Assembly: GCA_011390955.1 (NCBI GenBank)
Contig: JAABRM010000002.1
Coordinates: 62,001-126,000 of the forward strand
Reading direction: 5' to 3'
From: Oscillatoriales cyanobacterium
Lineage (GTDB): Bacteria; Cyanobacteriota; Cyanobacteriia; Cyanobacteriales; Laspinemataceae
DNA: 64,000 nucleotides
A program made the position numbers and the translations under genes. Below are positions 63,163-64,000 of the stretch, one piece after another. The first letter of the stretch is position 1, and each line of letters begins with the position of its first letter. The notes beneath the pieces were generated by a model. That model made no database searches and was not told the DNA's origin. It saw nothing but the letters and a program-made list of their open reading frames with translations.

Positions 63163-63465
63163 TAGTTGTTAGTTGTTGGTTGTTGGTTGTTAGTTGTTGG
63201 TTGTTGGTTGTTGGTTGTTGGTTGTTGGTTGTTGGTTGTTGGTTGTTAGTTGGTTGGGGCGGCCATCGGTGCAGAGGAGCGGAGGGGCAGAGGTGCGGAG
63301 GTGCAGAGGAGCGGAGGGGCAGAGGTGCGGAGGGGCAGAGGTGCGGGAGGTAATTAACAATTAACAATTAACAATTAACAATTAACAAAATCATCAATTA
63401 TCAATTATCAATTATCAATTATCAATTATCAATTATCAATTATCAATTATCAATTACACCCTCTG
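63163..63465. repeat. Composite satellite array, full module order
   Basis: TTGGTTG heptamers (63165-63250), then 8-bp GGAGGGGC/AGAGGTGC units (63268-63345), then CAATTAA heptamers (63352-63387), then ATTATCA heptamers (63395-63455). This is the most complete version of the modular array, also seen at 2.6, 6.4, 52.5 and 55.7 kb. Confidence 0.93.
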
Positions 63466-63494
63466 CTCCTCATTTAACCCGCAGGTTAGATGGA

Positions 63495-64000
63495 TTAACG
63501 ACGGACTAATAAAACTGGGCAGTCAGCGTTAACGCGCACATAGTCGGAAAGGGAATTACCCAGGAGGCGATCGAGATCCACCAAGCTCTTGGCAATGTTC
63601 GGACGGCGATCGGGAGAACCGAGTAAGAGGAGATCCGCGTTGGTTTCCTCGGCAATCCGGCAGATTTCTGGGCCGGGTTTACCACTGCCGGTGATGCAAC
63701 GATAGTTAACTCCGGCTTTTTTCGCTTCCGCAGCAGCAGCGGCTAACACTTCGTCTTCTTCCGCTCGATCGACCGCTTTGGGTGGGTTGACGTGAGCGAG
63801 GATTAACTGACTCCCCGATACACTTCGGGTGAAAGCCAAGGCCATTTCTAAGGATTGTTTGGCTTCAGGGGAATTATTCAGCGCTACCATGACGCGGTTG
63901 ATCCGTTTGACATATGTATCGTCTTTCACCAGTAACATGGGACGGGAAGCAAGCTGGAAGACATACTGACTGACGGATCCTTCTAAAACGGCGCGTAAAC
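63495..64000 (-). CDS. Tandem universal stress protein (5' end outside window)
   Basis: The frame stays open to the window edge: upstream of the ATG at 63938 it reads LRAVLEGSVSQYVFQLASRP, the end of a first Usp domain. The second domain follows: RVMVALNNSPEAKQSLEMAL, HVNPPKA, NADLLLLGSPDRRP and SDYVRVNADCPVLLVRR. The nucleotide-binding G-x2-G-x9-G-(S/T) motif is poorly kept here, so ATP binding is uncertain. Tandem Usp proteins are cytoplasmic stress factors. The protein should be near 280-290 residues in full. Confidence 0.9.
   Translation of the reverse strand, partial: LRAVLEGSVSQYVFQLASRPMLLVKDDTYVKRINRVMVALNNSPEAKQSLEMALAFTRSVSGSQLILAHVNPPKAVDRAEEDEVLAAAAAEAKKAGVNYRCITGSGKPGPEICRIAEETNADLLLLGSPDRRPNIAKSLVDLDRLLGNSLSDYVRVNADCPVLLVRR

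Noticed and set aside
1-64000. tRNA, rRNA and riboswitch genes
   Set aside because: No tRNA-like cloverleaf, rRNA segment or known riboswitch core was recognised on reading the intergenic regions; a covariance-model scan was not possible.

Overview
The window comes from a cyanobacterium, most likely a filamentous non-heterocystous (Oscillatoriales-type) one. The palindrome GCGATCGC (HIP1) is very frequent on both strands. LdpA, a Ycf45-type ATPase, a DesB-like omega-3 desaturase, an MHYT hybrid kinase, RecG with a long N-terminal extension and heptanucleotide repeat arrays all fit cyanobacteria. Genus cannot be read from the sequence. No rRNA, tRNA, CRISPR array or intact transposase was recognised.

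Layout. 0-13 kb: end of a histidine kinase, a DUF4914-type P-loop protein, an ArsR regulator, a truncated TPR-type gene, a short conserved protein, desB, recG, an acidic-repeat protein, the rpsB-tsf operon and a GT2 glycosyltransferase. 13.4-25 kb: a repeat-rich defence island with a DUF433/DUF5615 pair, a VapBC-type pair, a large adenine-methylase-type restriction protein, a PLD-nuclease/SNF2-type helicase and a decayed UPF0175/DUF3368 pair. 25-30 kb: two multi-domain phosphorelay proteins. 30.8-34.7 kb: exopolysaccharide genes, a WecG/TagA/CpsF glycosyltransferase carrying two C-terminal MshEN-like (c-di-GMP-binding type) modules, followed by a Wzc-like BY-kinase. 35.3-38.4 kb: ldpA and a Ycf45-like R3H ATPase. 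38.4-41 kb: interspersed repeats, a broken ParE gene and a STAND/NB-ARC protein. 41.3-44.7 kb: a large repetitive RTX-like surface protein. 44.9-51 kb: a second island of toxin-antitoxin genes, several broken, separated by about fourteen copies of a uniform 66-bp inverted-end repeat. 51-64 kb: a collagen-like secreted protein, uvrA, a CHASE-GAF-GGDEF cyclase, a PAS-GAF-GGDEF-EAL protein and a tandem universal stress protein cut by the window end.

How the parts may work together. Two GGDEF proteins (one also with EAL) lie in the same window as a glycosyltransferase with apparent c-di-GMP-binding modules, a BY-kinase, an RTX-like protein and a collagen-like protein. This suggests second-messenger control of surface polysaccharide and adhesion, which is an inference. 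The most striking non-coding content is the layered repeats: a TA-target MITE family with an in-window empty and filled site, a 70-bp inverted-repeat family (eleven copies), composite 7-bp/8-bp satellites in a fixed module order, and 12-bp minisatellites inside four genes that add tetrapeptide repeats to unrelated proteins.
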